Numbered from the stretch's first letter, positions 36,053 through 46,145 are shown. The stretch: DNA of 64,000 bases from Flavobacteriales bacterium (GCA_016787985.1 JAEUTC010000223.1:1-64000), one strand, 5' to 3'. The notes: generated from the letters alone by a model not told the origin. Numbers and translations are program-made.

Positions 36053-38290
36053 TCAGTTCTTGATGAATCGTCCACGCAGCACCTGCCCATTGGCGAGGGA
36101 AGCCTCCACGAAATAGGCGCCAGCGATCAAGGCTTGAATGTCGACTTCTGGAAGAGCGCCATCCGCTGCCTGCCGGAGGACGATCCGTCCATCAGTTCTG
36201 GTGATGGTCAGCAGTGCAATGGGTGCGTTGTTGGTAGAGATGTAGATGCGTTGATCCGTCGGATTCGGGAATACGTCCAGTTCAAGTAGGTCTTCATCAT
36301 GCACCCCCGTGCTGAACTCCGCCACTAACACGCTTGGTTCGGTGATCACCGGTTCGTTGAAATCGAAGTAGATGTCGGCTGTGTTGGTGATCACATCCCC
36401 CGGCACGAGTCCGTTACGCGGCTTCAATCGGAAGGCCACGAAGCCCTGGCTGCCCAAGAGGTCCGTGGTGCTGTCGGGCAGCAGGATGTCGTTGAAGGTG
36501 AACACGAGTTCACGTCCTTCACCGAATGAAGGTGTGAAGGCATGCGATGCACCGAGGATCTGGAGGCTCTCGATGTCAAGGTCCTGTTCGATGATGTCGC
36601 GGATCACCACGGTGAACGCCGTGTCGCTGCCGGTGTTCTGGAACCGCACCACATAGTCGATCCAGAGGTCCTGGTCGAGGTAGAACTGCTCGGTGCTTCG
36701 GCTGATGTTCGCGGTGCCCACCTTGTCATTGGGGTCGTAGCTGGCCACGATGGTGCCTTCGGAGGAGAAGGTGTTGTTGGCGGTGGTGCTTTCGTTGGAC
36801 GTGGTGGTGGCCGTCGCGGACCAGTAATGAACGGTACCTGTGAGCAGCGGATCAGGCGGCACTTGCACGGTGACCTGCAACCAACGCTGCTCGAAGGGGG
36901 CGATAACGGGGATGGTCCACTGCACCTGCCCGGGAGATGCCACCGCGCCCTGCGTCCCACCGATGAAGGTGAAGAGCGGGTCGTGGTACAAGGTGACGCT
37001 CACGTTCTCACCGCTGGCACCCGTGTTATTGATCAAGCGGACCGAGAAGGTGAAGGGGAAGCCCACGCGCGAGATGCCTTGCAGGGCAAACACGCTCAGG
37101 TCGAAGGGCGAGAGCGTGGAGTCGGCGATGTTCACCACGGCATTGTTGCCATTGCTCACCGTGAATGCTATGGGTCCAGCGGGAGGGCAGAGCTGCGCGG
37201 CATCGGGGTTCAGCTGCTCCAATGCATAAGCGCCGTAGGGTAGCCCGATGGAATAGGCCCCATTACCGGACGTGATGCCGTACACCGGTCCTGGTGTGGC
37301 CTTCAGGAGTTGGTAGGGAATGCCCACCTCAAGGCCATCCTGTAAGCAATCCACATCGGTCTCATAATGAACGGTACCGCTCACGGTGGCACACGCCGTT
37401 CCGAGGTCCGGAACGGTAACGGGCACATCGATCACGCAGGGCTGTTGTGCGGAACCCATGCTTTCGATGGAGGTGAAGCGTAAGGTCCAATCGCCTGGAT
37501 GCAGACCCACGATCTGAAAGGTCTCGGTTCCGGCATGGAAGGGGAGGTTCGGGATGGGGGCCACTTGAAGGCCAAGGTCATCCACTGCGCGAACGGTCCA
37601 AGAGTCCTCGCTCACGAGTGGTTCGGTCACAACGGTCACTTCGCCAGCGATGGTCCCGTTGTTGGCCCCGGTACAGCTGCCGGTCACTTCGCCCACAGTT
37701 ATCGTGGGCTCGATCAATGCAGGTACGGTGAAGGAAACCTCTCCTGAGCCGCAACTGCTGTTCACGCTGAGTTGTATCGTTTGGCCAGCGCAGGCGCCGA
37801 GCAATTCATAGCGTTGGTAATAGCTCACGTTATCTGGCTCGCCGGAGTCCCAGATGGGGCTGAGCACCACGTTGAGGTTGGGTGATGTGCTGATGGTGTA
37901 TCCCCCGAACTGCCTGAGCAGGTAGAGTCGTACACCACCGTTGCATTGACCGGTGCAGGGCGCAAGACCCGGGAAACCGAGGTTCTGTGTAAGTCCGCTC
38001 CCTGTGGGAGGCGCACCGCCAAAGAACACTTCACAGGTCGCCGTGCTCGATGCACCCGTGTTGTCGACGACCGTCACGGAGTAGGTGCCGGGAGAAAGAC
38101 CATAGATCTCTGAGCCCGCACTTCCGTCGGACCAGTTGAACGCGTAAGGTGGATCACCGTTCAGTGCAGTTGCGATAATGGCGCCGTTGTTACCGTCGCA
38201 GTCGGTGGCATAAACCTCCAAGTGGACCTCCAGTGCACGTGTAACGGTAGTCGAGGCGATCAGTGCTACGATCAGGAACAGGTTGCGCAT
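36053..38290 (-). CDS. SprB-repeat/DUF7619 surface protein with T9SS domain, copy 2
   Basis: A 745-residue paralogue of the neighbours: signal peptide (ending TRALE), SprB-like unit (LNGDPPYAFNWSDGSAG, LSPGTYSVTVVDN), cysteine-rich middle, DUF11-like region, DUF7619 domain (ASYDPNDKVGTAN, RFQNTGSDTAFTVVIRDII, FDFNEPVITEPSVLVAEFST) and T9SS tail (LDVFPNPTDQRIYIS to GRFIKN). It differs from the others in the middle domains. Gaps of 5 and 10 bases to its neighbours show that the three are transcribed together. Confidence 0.87.
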   Translation of the reverse strand: MRNLFLIVALIASTTVTRALEVHLEVYATDCDGNNGAIIATALNGDPPYAFNWSDGSAGSEIYGLSPGTYSVTVVDNTGASSTATCEVFFGGAPPTGSGLTQNLGFPGLAPCTGQCNGGVRLYLLRQFGGYTISTSPNLNVVLSPIWDSGEPDNVSYYQRYELLGACAGQTIQLSVNSSCGSGEVSFTVPALIEPTITVGEVTGSCTGANNGTIAGEVTVVTEPLVSEDSWTVRAVDDLGLQVAPIPNLPFHAGTETFQIVGLHPGDWTLRFTSIESMGSAQQPCVIDVPVTVPDLGTACATVSGTVHYETDVDCLQDGLEVGIPYQLLKATPGPVYGITSGNGAYSIGLPYGAYALEQLNPDAAQLCPPAGPIAFTVSNGNNAVVNIADSTLSPFDLSVFALQGISRVGFPFTFSVRLINNTGASGENVSVTLYHDPLFTFIGGTQGAVASPGQVQWTIPVIAPFEQRWLQVTVQVPPDPLLTGTVHYWSATATTTSNESTTANNTFSSEGTIVASYDPNDKVGTANISRSTEQFYLDQDLWIDYVVRFQNTGSDTAFTVVIRDIIEQDLDIESLQILGASHAFTPSFGEGRELVFTFNDILLPDSTTDLLGSQGFVAFRLKPRNGLVPGDVITNTADIYFDFNEPVITEPSVLVAEFSTGVHDEDLLELDVFPNPTDQRIYISTNNAPIALLTITRTDGRIVLRQAADGALPEVDIQALIAGAYFVEASLANGQVLRGRFIKN

Positions 38291-38300
38291 GGTGGTGGTC

Positions 38301-40568
38301 TTATCGGGTTAAGAGCACCTTGGTCCGGAGAAGGTGTCCGTGTGTGGTATGTACTTCGGCGATATAGGCGCCGGAGGCTAGGGCTGATACGTTCAGTATG
38401 GCAGCATCACTGTGCAGACCTTGGTGTAGCACGATACGACCGTTCATGTCGCGCAGCAGACCATCGATCAAGGTGTGACCAGGAGCGCTAAGGCGCAGTG
38501 TTCCTTGTGCGAGGTCTGTGATTGCGATGAGCTGGCGGTCGAGCGTTCCGGATGCCGCCACCCCCGTACTGAACTCCGCCACCAGCACGCTCGGCTCGGT
38601 GATCACCGGTGGGTTGAAGTCGAAGTAGATGTTGGCGATGTTGGTGATCTGGTCGCCTGGAAGCAGTGGCAGGTTCGGCTTGATCCGGAAGGAAACGAAA
38701 CCATGGCTGAGCGGTTCGTTGATCGTGCTGTCCGGCAGGAGGATGTTGGCGAAGATGAACTTCAGCACGCCTTGTTCCTGGAGTTGGCGCGTGTGCGGAT
38801 GCGATGCAGCGCCCCATTCGATGGAACCAGGATCCAAGTTGTCGGGCAGTGTGTCCGTGATCACCACGTTGAAGGCCGTATCCGTACCCGTGTTCTGGAA
38901 TCGGATGGTATAGTCGATCCATTCGTCGGCATCCAGGATCCATGCTTCGGTGTTGCCCGTGCTGGTGGTGGCGCGTTTGTCGTTCGGGTCGAAGCTGCCC
39001 GTCACCACTTGCGCGGAAACAGCCGTGTTGTTGCTCAGGTCACCATCGGTGTTCGCGCTGGCGAGTTGGGCCGTGGTGGTGAGCGTGCTGCCGATCAACA
39101 GTACATCGGGAGGCACTTGGGTGCGTATGCTCACATTCCGTTCCTGGAAGATCTGGTTCATCACCAACTGCGGGGTGGTCCACGTGAGCACGTTGCCTGC
39201 CACACTGGAAGGGGCGGGGTTGGCGGAGATGAAGCTTAGGGTGGGGTCCAAGGTCACCGTCAGGGTCACCGTTCCGGTGGAAGCGGGGGTAAGGTTCTCC
39301 AGGGAGAGGCCATAGTGCAGTTCGAACCCGGGCCGCGCTGGTCCATTCGCGATGTCAAGATCAAGGTTCAAAGGCTCACCACCGGCGCAGCCCACGTTGA
39401 AGGTTTGTGATCCGGCAGCGAGCGTCACTTCGCCCGCACAACTCTGCTCGAACACCGGGTGCTGTTCGGTCACGGTGTAGTCGCCGAAGTTCAGACCGAT
39501 GGAGTAGTAGCCCGTGTTGTCGGTGGTCACGTAATGTGGCCCCGGCAGGATCTCTACGATGGCCCCGGGTATCCGGTTCTCCGTGCCGCCGTATGTGCAG
39601 TTCGCATCATCATCGACGAAGACCCGGCCGCTCAGTCGACCGCAATCGGTGCCCAATGAGGGTACGGTGACCAGGAAGGAATCCGCACACGCATAACCAT
39701 CGAGTACACCCGTGTAAAGGTTGAGCAGGTCGTTCGTGCTGATCAACCAATAGTCGCCCGGAAGCAAGTTGTTCACGGTGAACGTCGCCCCAGTGCTCCA
39801 ATTCTCGTGTACCCTCGACCAGATGAGTTCCGAGCACTGGTCCGTGACAGCTGCTGGTCTTAGCATCGTCTTGTGATCGTAGGCAGGCTCCGGGGGAACG
39901 GTGTAGGTGATGGAACCTGTGGCGGTGGAAGCACAGCTCGGCACCACTTCCACCACTTGAGGGAGCGGAAGTTCTTGGATGGATGGTCCAACCACCACTT
40001 GCACTTGGCCAGGACAACCATCGCCGTCCCAGAAGTCCACCATGTAGTAACCCGGTTCCGCACCATCGAATTGAAGAAGGTGGTGCATCTCCCCAGGAGT
40101 GACCTGGCAGGGGGTGGACTGCAGCTCTCCCACTAACATGGGGTGCGAGAACGTATAGGGTTGTGGTCCATATTGACCCTCTGGTGGTGGGAAGGGTTCC
40201 AAGGCGGTCACCCCGGTAAAGACCATCGCCATGCCTGGATCTTCGGGACAATGCGAAAGCGTGTAGAACGAGGCTGCACCGGCACCGTTGTAGTCGGTTT
40301 CCAGAATGGTGAAATCCACTGTCACTTCCTCGGCTTGCGAGTCGGTCACGGTTACGCTGTAGGTGCCCGGAAAAAGCCCCAAGGCCCAGGAGTCGGTGGT
40401 GCCGTTGCTCCACGCGATGGTGTAGGGCGGCACACCACCATCGATCCACACGGCGGCCTGGCCCGAGGGACGGCCGCAATACGAGTGGCGCATCACATCC
40501 ACGGTAGCTGTTAGCGCCCAGGCATGGGCGGCAAGAACGAGACTAAGAAGAAGCGTGTAGGGTCGCAT
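38301..40568 (-). CDS. SprB-repeat/DUF7619 surface protein with T9SS-like tail, copy 1
   Basis: A 755-residue paralogue and first gene of the trio: signal peptide (MRPYTLLLSLVLAAHAWA), SprB-like unit (IDGGVPPYTIAWSNGT, LFPGTYSVTVTDS), two cysteine-bearing middle domains, DUF11-like region, DUF7619 domain (GSFDPNDKRATT, IRFQNTGTDTAFNVVITDTL, NIYFDFNPPVITEPSV) and a shortened sorting-like end (DGLLRDMNGRIVLHQGL, VSALASGAYIAEVH, basic end). The frame opens at 40763, but ATG 40568 starts the signal peptide. AACCTTTA at 40661-40668 is a possible promoter, 92 bases upstream. Confidence 0.85.
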   Translation of the reverse strand: MRPYTLLLSLVLAAHAWALTATVDVMRHSYCGRPSGQAAVWIDGGVPPYTIAWSNGTTDSWALGLFPGTYSVTVTDSQAEEVTVDFTILETDYNGAGAASFYTLSHCPEDPGMAMVFTGVTALEPFPPPEGQYGPQPYTFSHPMLVGELQSTPCQVTPGEMHHLLQFDGAEPGYYMVDFWDGDGCPGQVQVVVGPSIQELPLPQVVEVVPSCASTATGSITYTVPPEPAYDHKTMLRPAAVTDQCSELIWSRVHENWSTGATFTVNNLLPGDYWLISTNDLLNLYTGVLDGYACADSFLVTVPSLGTDCGRLSGRVFVDDDANCTYGGTENRIPGAIVEILPGPHYVTTDNTGYYSIGLNFGDYTVTEQHPVFEQSCAGEVTLAAGSQTFNVGCAGGEPLNLDLDIANGPARPGFELHYGLSLENLTPASTGTVTLTVTLDPTLSFISANPAPSSVAGNVLTWTTPQLVMNQIFQERNVSIRTQVPPDVLLIGSTLTTTAQLASANTDGDLSNNTAVSAQVVTGSFDPNDKRATTSTGNTEAWILDADEWIDYTIRFQNTGTDTAFNVVITDTLPDNLDPGSIEWGAASHPHTRQLQEQGVLKFIFANILLPDSTINEPLSHGFVSFRIKPNLPLLPGDQITNIANIYFDFNPPVITEPSVLVAEFSTGVAASGTLDRQLIAITDLAQGTLRLSAPGHTLIDGLLRDMNGRIVLHQGLHSDAAILNVSALASGAYIAEVHTTHGHLLRTKVLLTR

Positions 40569-40764
40569 CATGGGTGGTGGTTTGGTCCATGGGCACACCT
40601 CGGAACGGGAGAGGTTCGCTTGTGGGTTAGACGTGCTATCCGGAAATGGATGCTTGAAGGTAAAGGTTGCCTGTAGAATTGGGCGGAAAGAGAGCCGTGC
40701 TACCCTGATCGGCGGCGGTATTGAGCAGGAATGCCATCTTGTGGCCCCGATCATCCCGAACAAC

Positions 40765-43077
40765 GTGAGCGCCCGTTCGATCCTCCTGGTGATCGCTGTG
40801 CTGGCCAGTACAGCGACCCATGCCCAATGTTGTGATCACATCCTGCAGCTAGCCGACAGCTACGGCGATGGCTGGAACGGAGGCACCTTGGAAGTGTTCA
40901 TCAACGGCACCAGCATCGGCACCTTCGCGGCCGAAGGCACGGGCAGCAGCACCACCTTCACGGTATGCAACGGTGATGCGGTGGCGTTGATCTACACGCC
41001 TCAGGACTGGGAAGAGGAGAACCGCTACGTGCTCTACGATCAATGGGGCAACGTCCTCTTCGCCGATGGGCCCACACCAGCAACGGGGGCGGTATTCACC
41101 GGCGTGGGCGATTGCTCGTTGGTGCCTGTTCCGGGCGGTGTGCCCTGCACGGCCCTGCCCATCGACACCAGCGCCTGTGCCACGGCCGACAATACCGTGG
41201 CACCCGGTACCGGCATTGATCCAGGCTGTGCCAACTATGCGGGCGGTGATGTCTGGTACAAGATGCCGGTGCCTACGTCCGGCAATGTGGTGGTAAGCAC
41301 CGTGGATGCAGGCGGGCTGGACGACACGGGTATTGCGCTGTGGGTGGGTCCGAATTGCTTCGAGCGTGATCTGGTGGGCTGCGATGATGACGGTGGTCCG
41401 GATTACTTCTCGCAACTCTTCGCCAACGAACTATCGGTGGGCGATACGCTGTGGATACAGGCGTTCGGCTACAACGGCGGCACAGGCATCTTCGACGTTT
41501 GCGTAGTGGATCCGGGCACGGTGCGATTGGATAGTTCCGAGGTGCCGATCGTGCTCATCCATACGCTCGGCCAACTTATCCCCGACGAACCCAAGATCGA
41601 TGCGCGCATGGAGATCAAGTACAACGGTCCGGGCAACATCACCCGGATCACGGATCCCTCCAATGTGTACGACGGTCGTATCGGCATCGAGATCCGCGGC
41701 GCCACTTCAGCGGGTTATCCGCAACGGCCCTATGCGGTGGAGACACGCGACACGCTCGGCAACGACCTCGACGTAGCGCTCCTCGGCATGCCTGCGGAGA
41801 GCGACTGGGTGCTGCTCTCCAACTACAACGACCGCTCCTTCATCCGCAACGAGATCGCCTTCAAGCTCTCGGCCAGCATGGGTCAGTACGCGCCACGCAC
41901 GCACCTCTGCGAAGTCCTCGTCGACAGCGTGTATCGCGGCATCTACGTGTTCGGCGAGCGGATCAAGCGGGGTGCCGGTCGCCTCGACATCGCCAAACTG
42001 AACGCCGATGAGAACAGCGGCGACGACCTCACCGGAGGCTATATGCTAAAGCAGGATCTCTGGAACGCCGACAACAGCTTCCAGTCCAACTTCTCGCCGA
42101 TCGATCACCCCGACTTCGACATCCACTTCATCTACGAATACCCCGGGCCCGACACCATCACCCTCACCCAGCGCGACTACATCGCCGGCTATGTGGACAG
42201 TTTGGAGACGGCCTTGTACGGTGCTGCCTTCGCCGACCCGCTCAGCGGCTACCGCAAGCACCTCGACACGAAGTCCTTCATCGACTACTTCTTGGTGAAC
42301 GAACTCGCGCGCAGCAACGACGGCTTCAAGAAGAGCGTGTACTTTCACAAGGACAAGAACAGCAACGGCGGCAAATTGAAAGCAGGCCCGGTGTGGGACT
42401 TTGATTGGGCGTGGAAGGACATGGCCACCTGCGATCTGTTCGAGAACACCGACGGCAGCGGCTGGGCGCATCGGATCAACGATTGCCCCACCGATAACTA
42501 CTCCTGCGGCTGGTATATAAGGCTCTTGCAGGACAGCACCTTCACGCGCGAGCTGCGGTGTACGTACGAGGAGTATCGCAACAGCATATTGGACACCGTC
42601 GTGCTATTCAATATGATCGACAGCATCGGCGAACGGGTGGCGCTCGCCCAAGCGCGACACTTCCAGAAATGGCCCATCCTCGGCATCAGTGGTCCGGCAC
42701 CGGAAGTGAACCCCGTGGCCACCACTTACGCTGCAGAGTTGGATACCTTGAAGGCCTGGATCACGCGACGGCTCACCTGGATGGATGCGAACCTGCCCGG
42801 CCTTTGTACCGCGGTCGGTATTCCTGAACAGCAAGTTGCCACGTTGCGCGCCATTACCGACGCGGCCACCGGCCACCTGCGCCTGATCGGTCCCGACATC
42901 GGGCAAGGCCAGCGCGAAGTGGTGGTGCAGGATGTGCTGGGCCGCCATGTGGCACGTTACCCAGTGCCACCGGGACCCATTGATGTCCTCTGTACTGTAC
43001 CGTCCTCTGGTTCTTACCTCTTCGCATTGTGGGATACGCGCGGCTTGGTTGAAGCCGGGAAGTGGGTGGCGCCGTGA
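40765..43077 (+). CDS. CotH-kinase-family secreted protein
   Basis: A 770-residue protein: signal peptide, an N-terminal domain with CDHILQLADSYGDGWNGGTL (a beta-sandwich common in marine and Bacteroidota surface proteins), a second Cys-rich jelly-roll-like unit (GGDVWYKMPVP, LVGCDDDGGPDY), then a CotH-type kinase fold (about residues 340-690) with IEIRGATSAGYPQRPY, FGERIKRGAGRLDIAKL, GGYMLKQD and the metal-binding GPVWDFDWAWKD. Spore-coat CotH phosphorylates secreted proteins; here the target is unknown. The C-terminus looks like a weak T9SS domain. It starts with GTG 40765; no ATG precedes the signal peptide in frame. Confidence 0.82.
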   Translation: MSARSILLVIAVLASTATHAQCCDHILQLADSYGDGWNGGTLEVFINGTSIGTFAAEGTGSSTTFTVCNGDAVALIYTPQDWEEENRYVLYDQWGNVLFADGPTPATGAVFTGVGDCSLVPVPGGVPCTALPIDTSACATADNTVAPGTGIDPGCANYAGGDVWYKMPVPTSGNVVVSTVDAGGLDDTGIALWVGPNCFERDLVGCDDDGGPDYFSQLFANELSVGDTLWIQAFGYNGGTGIFDVCVVDPGTVRLDSSEVPIVLIHTLGQLIPDEPKIDARMEIKYNGPGNITRITDPSNVYDGRIGIEIRGATSAGYPQRPYAVETRDTLGNDLDVALLGMPAESDWVLLSNYNDRSFIRNEIAFKLSASMGQYAPRTHLCEVLVDSVYRGIYVFGERIKRGAGRLDIAKLNADENSGDDLTGGYMLKQDLWNADNSFQSNFSPIDHPDFDIHFIYEYPGPDTITLTQRDYIAGYVDSLETALYGAAFADPLSGYRKHLDTKSFIDYFLVNELARSNDGFKKSVYFHKDKNSNGGKLKAGPVWDFDWAWKDMATCDLFENTDGSGWAHRINDCPTDNYSCGWYIRLLQDSTFTRELRCTYEEYRNSILDTVVLFNMIDSIGERVALAQARHFQKWPILGISGPAPEVNPVATTYAAELDTLKAWITRRLTWMDANLPGLCTAVGIPEQQVATLRAITDAATGHLRLIGPDIGQGQREVVVQDVLGRHVARYPVPPGPIDVLCTVPSSGSYLFALWDTRGLVEAGKWVAP

Positions 43078-43163
43078 TCCATGCACTTGGACCACTGTCC
43101 GGGATCCGTATGACCGCCGTTACTGGGGTTTGTTCAATTGTCTTTCCGTAGCGTTGTGCTGAA

Positions 43164-44693
43164 ATGCCTCCCACCGTCACCATCATCGAGCACGGCCGCG
43201 ATGGCCAAGTGCTGTATTCCGAGGGGTTGTTGCACACCATTACCGGCTATTGGGAGTTCGGCGGTGGTGAGGTGGTCACCAGCATCAGCATGGGCACACG
43301 CGATGAATGGAGGCAGCATCAGCCTTGGGCCCTCGAACGCCGTACGACCATCCTGCGGTTCGTCGCTGAGGAGGTCATCCGCCAACGGGCACCCACCTGC
43401 TCACCAACGATCGACGAAGAACAAGGCGTGATCCTGCTCAAGAAGACAGGAGATAGGACGAGCGGTACATCAGGGGCGAAAGATGATGGCACTTCGTCCG
43501 CTCAAGCCGCCGCGTTCGTTCGTCGGTACAAGAACTACAAAGCCATGTTGATGTTGGGTGTGCTCGCTTTGGCGCTCATTGCCGGCGCCATCTGGTGGAT
43601 GGGGAAGAAGGTACTCTCCGTGGCGCCTGCGAATGGGGTGCCGTTGAACGAAGCCGTGCGTTACGGCGGACCGGATCCATCAGACCCGAGCGGCATCGCC
43701 TCCTTGATCCAATACACCGATCCGCACCTTCCGGAGATCACGGGGCGCGGCGGCAACACCACCACCAGCATCAGCGTGCTGCTCATTCCTTCTACAGGGG
43801 AGGAGCCGGAAGTGGTGCCGTTGGTGAAAGAGGTGGCTGGTCAAGGTTACGCGCTCGCGCGAATCATCGGCAGTGATGGCCGCACGCTCTGGTGCGACGC
43901 GACCGGTCTCTTCGGTGTGCGCCTCAACGACTACAAGCTCATCAAGTCGGAAGACCTGCAAGAAGCCAACCCATCACTTGACACACGTTGGTGGAGTGAT
44001 CCGCGCAGCATGGACATCATCGACGGTCGCCTCCACATCACCAACGCCGACCGCAGTGAAGGCTTGGACGTGGATCCTGAAACGTGGAAGGCCACCGCCG
44101 TTGCCCCCAAGGTCAGTAGCACGCGGTTCAACAAGCCTGCGCTCACCGATTTCATGGCGGCAGGTTTCCTCACGCCCTCAGGTGCGTGGTTCGGTCTACA
44201 CAGCGCCGCGGAATTGGAAGGTGAATTCAAGCCCGGTCAATGGGTACGCTCGGTAGAGAGCGGCGACGAAGCCAAGGAGCAGCGTCAGCTCTGCACCGGC
44301 ACCACCGAGCCCTCATCCGATGGTGACCATCATCGCATCAAGTCGATCGCACCGCTGAGCGAGGCCACCTACCTCAACGCCGCCTTGCTCCGCTTGAGTG
44401 CGACTGAAGCACCGCTCCAGCTCGCCGATCCGCTCAGCGTATTGATGCTGTACACCTCCGCACCTGGCGTGCAGGGCACCCTTGTCATTGCGCGCCTCGA
44501 CTTCAGCGGCAAGGTGCTCTGGACCGCCGACACGGGTCTGGATCGGTTCCTGCTTCAGCGGATCCTGCCGAACGGCGATGCGTTCGCGTTCGTCGGCACA
44601 CGACCGCCGGTGGAAGGCAAACTCAGCGAACCCCTCGTGGTGTTGGTGGATAACGTGACCGGCACGATCACGAGCCATTCACTGTGGCGATAA
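43164..44693 (+). CDS. single-pass membrane protein (PA2928-like)
   Basis: A 509-residue protein with a cytoplasmic N-terminal part (about 1-125), one transmembrane helix at about 133-153 (MLMLGVLALALIAGAIWWMG) and a large outer domain that reads like a beta-propeller (LNDYKLIKSEDL, GFLTPSGAWFGLHS, VLWTADTGLDRFLLQRILPNG). It resembles proteins annotated PA2928 family, whose function is unknown; this assignment is from memory. The start ATG at 43164 follows a TGTCTTTC element by 17 bases. Confidence 0.6.
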   Translation: MPPTVTIIEHGRDGQVLYSEGLLHTITGYWEFGGGEVVTSISMGTRDEWRQHQPWALERRTTILRFVAEEVIRQRAPTCSPTIDEEQGVILLKKTGDRTSGTSGAKDDGTSSAQAAAFVRRYKNYKAMLMLGVLALALIAGAIWWMGKKVLSVAPANGVPLNEAVRYGGPDPSDPSGIASLIQYTDPHLPEITGRGGNTTTSISVLLIPSTGEEPEVVPLVKEVAGQGYALARIIGSDGRTLWCDATGLFGVRLNDYKLIKSEDLQEANPSLDTRWWSDPRSMDIIDGRLHITNADRSEGLDVDPETWKATAVAPKVSSTRFNKPALTDFMAAGFLTPSGAWFGLHSAAELEGEFKPGQWVRSVESGDEAKEQRQLCTGTTEPSSDGDHHRIKSIAPLSEATYLNAALLRLSATEAPLQLADPLSVLMLYTSAPGVQGTLVIARLDFSGKVLWTADTGLDRFLLQRILPNGDAFAFVGTRPPVEGKLSEPLVVLVDNVTGTITSHSLWR

Positions 44694-44744
44694 GGCCTGA
44701 GGTCATCAGTCGTGATAAGGCTTCTTGCGGTCACCTGCATTCAT

Positions 44745-44752
44745 CACCTTTG
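44745..44752 (+). promoter_or_regulatory. -7-like promoter element (CACCTTTG)
   Basis: CACCTTTG, ending five bases before the ATG at 44758, although what follows is a decayed coding region. Confidence 0.35.
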
Positions 44753-44757
44753 CGCGG

Positions 44758-44945
44758 ATGTTCCTCGCTACCACGCCCATCACCACCGTTCACCTGACCA
44801 GCGCCGCTGACATCACCGCGCCATAGCTCGATGGAACTGGACAGGTGTTGACCGAACAGCGCCGCGGCGCATGCCTTCTGGAACACACCTGCTCAGGTGG
44901 AACGTGGATCACCTAGCTCCCGGGCTTTATAGCTACCGCGTTACC
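44758..44945 (+). pseudogene. decayed T9SS C-terminal sorting domain
   Basis: Translating in two frames recovers a sorting-domain-like sequence: TTVHLTSAADITAP, a TAG stop at 44824-44826, then LDGTGQVLTEQRRGA in the same frame, and after a frame change MPSGTHLLRWNVDHLAPGLY, then SYRVT from 44871. The order (strand, DGTGQVL, MPSGTH..RW.....LAPGLY.YR) is that of a T9SS C-terminal domain. One stop and one frameshift break it, and only about 60 residues remain, so this is the end of a lost secreted protein gene. It runs into the tail of the aminotransferase gene. Confidence 0.7.
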
Positions 44946-46014
44946 GTGCCCACACCTCCAGCAGCCGTTCGATGTCCGCTTCGGTGTTGTAGAAATGGAT
45001 GCCCACGCGGATGCCCTTGCCGCGGAAGGCCACCTTCACGCGCTGCTCTTCCAGTCGCTTCACCTGCGCTTCATCACCCTGCACCAGCAGGATGCCCGCA
45101 CGCTGCTCTGCCTTTCGCCCGTGCAACACCGGGATGCTCGCCGCATCGAACGCGTCGATCGCGTAAGCACACAACGCGCTCACATGATCCGTGATGCGTT
45201 GCGGGCCGATGGTCGCGATACGTTCCAACGCATCCTGCAGGCGCGCGAGTGCCACCGGATCGCGGTGCCCGGCGTTGAGCATCGCGATCGGATCCACGCC
45301 GTTCCGCTCCTTCAGTTCCGCGCGCACCGCTTCCGAAAGGTGTAGGAAGCCATTGCCGAACCCCGCCAAGGGCCACTTGTATCCACTGGCACCGACGATG
45401 TCGATCCCTGCGGACTGTACGTTCAACGGCACCGCGCACCACGACTGCGTGATGTCCACCAATGACCATGCGCCGAATTCCCTGCACAGTTCGGCGATGG
45501 CGGAGAGGTCAGTGCGGAAACCCGTCAACCATTGCACCTCGCTGATGGCCACCAGCTGCGGCCGTTCACGTTCCATGGTGGCGCGCACGGTATCCAAAGA
45601 GATCGTGCCATCCGTTTCCGGTTGGACCACCACCCGCTCGAACCCCGGCAACGCGAACGGCGCGTGCAATGTGGGATAGTCGTGACCGATCATCAGCACC
45701 TTCGGCCGGTGCTTCAACAAAGGCGCCAGCTGCCCCAAGCCCACGGTGAAGCTCTGCACCAGCGCCGTGCCTTGTTCCATGCCGCCGATGTTCGCCGCCA
45801 CAGCGCGCGCCACCTCCGCGTTGCCACCGAACATCCATTGGAACAAACGTGTGCTCCCTTCGTGCAACAAGCGTTGATGTTCCTTGTCCGCTGCTTGCAC
45901 GGTGCTCTCCGCCATCAAGCCCATGGACGACGTGTCCAAATAGCAGAGCGCGTTCAACGCGGGGTATTGGGCGCGCAGGGCGGCGTGGTCGGTCAGCAGG
46001 GGGGAGGTGTGCAT
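44941..46014 (-). CDS. class-V aminotransferase-fold PLP enzyme
   Basis: A 357-residue PLP-dependent enzyme. The opening ALNALCYLDTSSMGLM and the lysine motif GASGYKWPLAGFGNGFL (Schiff-base Lys) identify fold type I, class V; LVDITQSWCAVPLNV contains the cofactor-binding Asp. Family members include cysteine desulfurases, kynureninases and phosphoserine or isopenicillin-N epimerase-like enzymes; no active-site Cys loop of a desulfurase is evident. A GAACTTTG element lies 16 bases before the ATG. Its end overlaps the T9SS remnant by five bases. Confidence 0.85.
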   Translation of the reverse strand: MHTSPLLTDHAALRAQYPALNALCYLDTSSMGLMAESTVQAADKEHQRLLHEGSTRLFQWMFGGNAEVARAVAANIGGMEQGTALVQSFTVGLGQLAPLLKHRPKVLMIGHDYPTLHAPFALPGFERVVVQPETDGTISLDTVRATMERERPQLVAISEVQWLTGFRTDLSAIAELCREFGAWSLVDITQSWCAVPLNVQSAGIDIVGASGYKWPLAGFGNGFLHLSEAVRAELKERNGVDPIAMLNAGHRDPVALARLQDALERIATIGPQRITDHVSALCAYAIDAFDAASIPVLHGRKAEQRAGILLVQGDEAQVKRLEEQRVKVAFRGKGIRVGIHFYNTEADIERLLEVWAR

Positions 46015-46030
46015 GGGCGAAGAAGTAGCG

Positions 46031-46038
46031 CAAAGTTC
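46031..46038 (-). promoter_or_regulatory. -7-like promoter element (GAACTTTG)
   Basis: GAACTTTG on the minus strand, 16 bases before the ATG at 46014; identical to the element at 24617-24624. Confidence 0.45.
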
Positions 46039-46145
46039 GCCAGCTATGCGATGGCGGAATGTATGATGTTCAGTTTCTGCGATACGAGTCCGGAGCTTCG
46101 GCTACTTTCGATGCTCGTCCTGATCGGGTTCTCCACTACTCGTCG

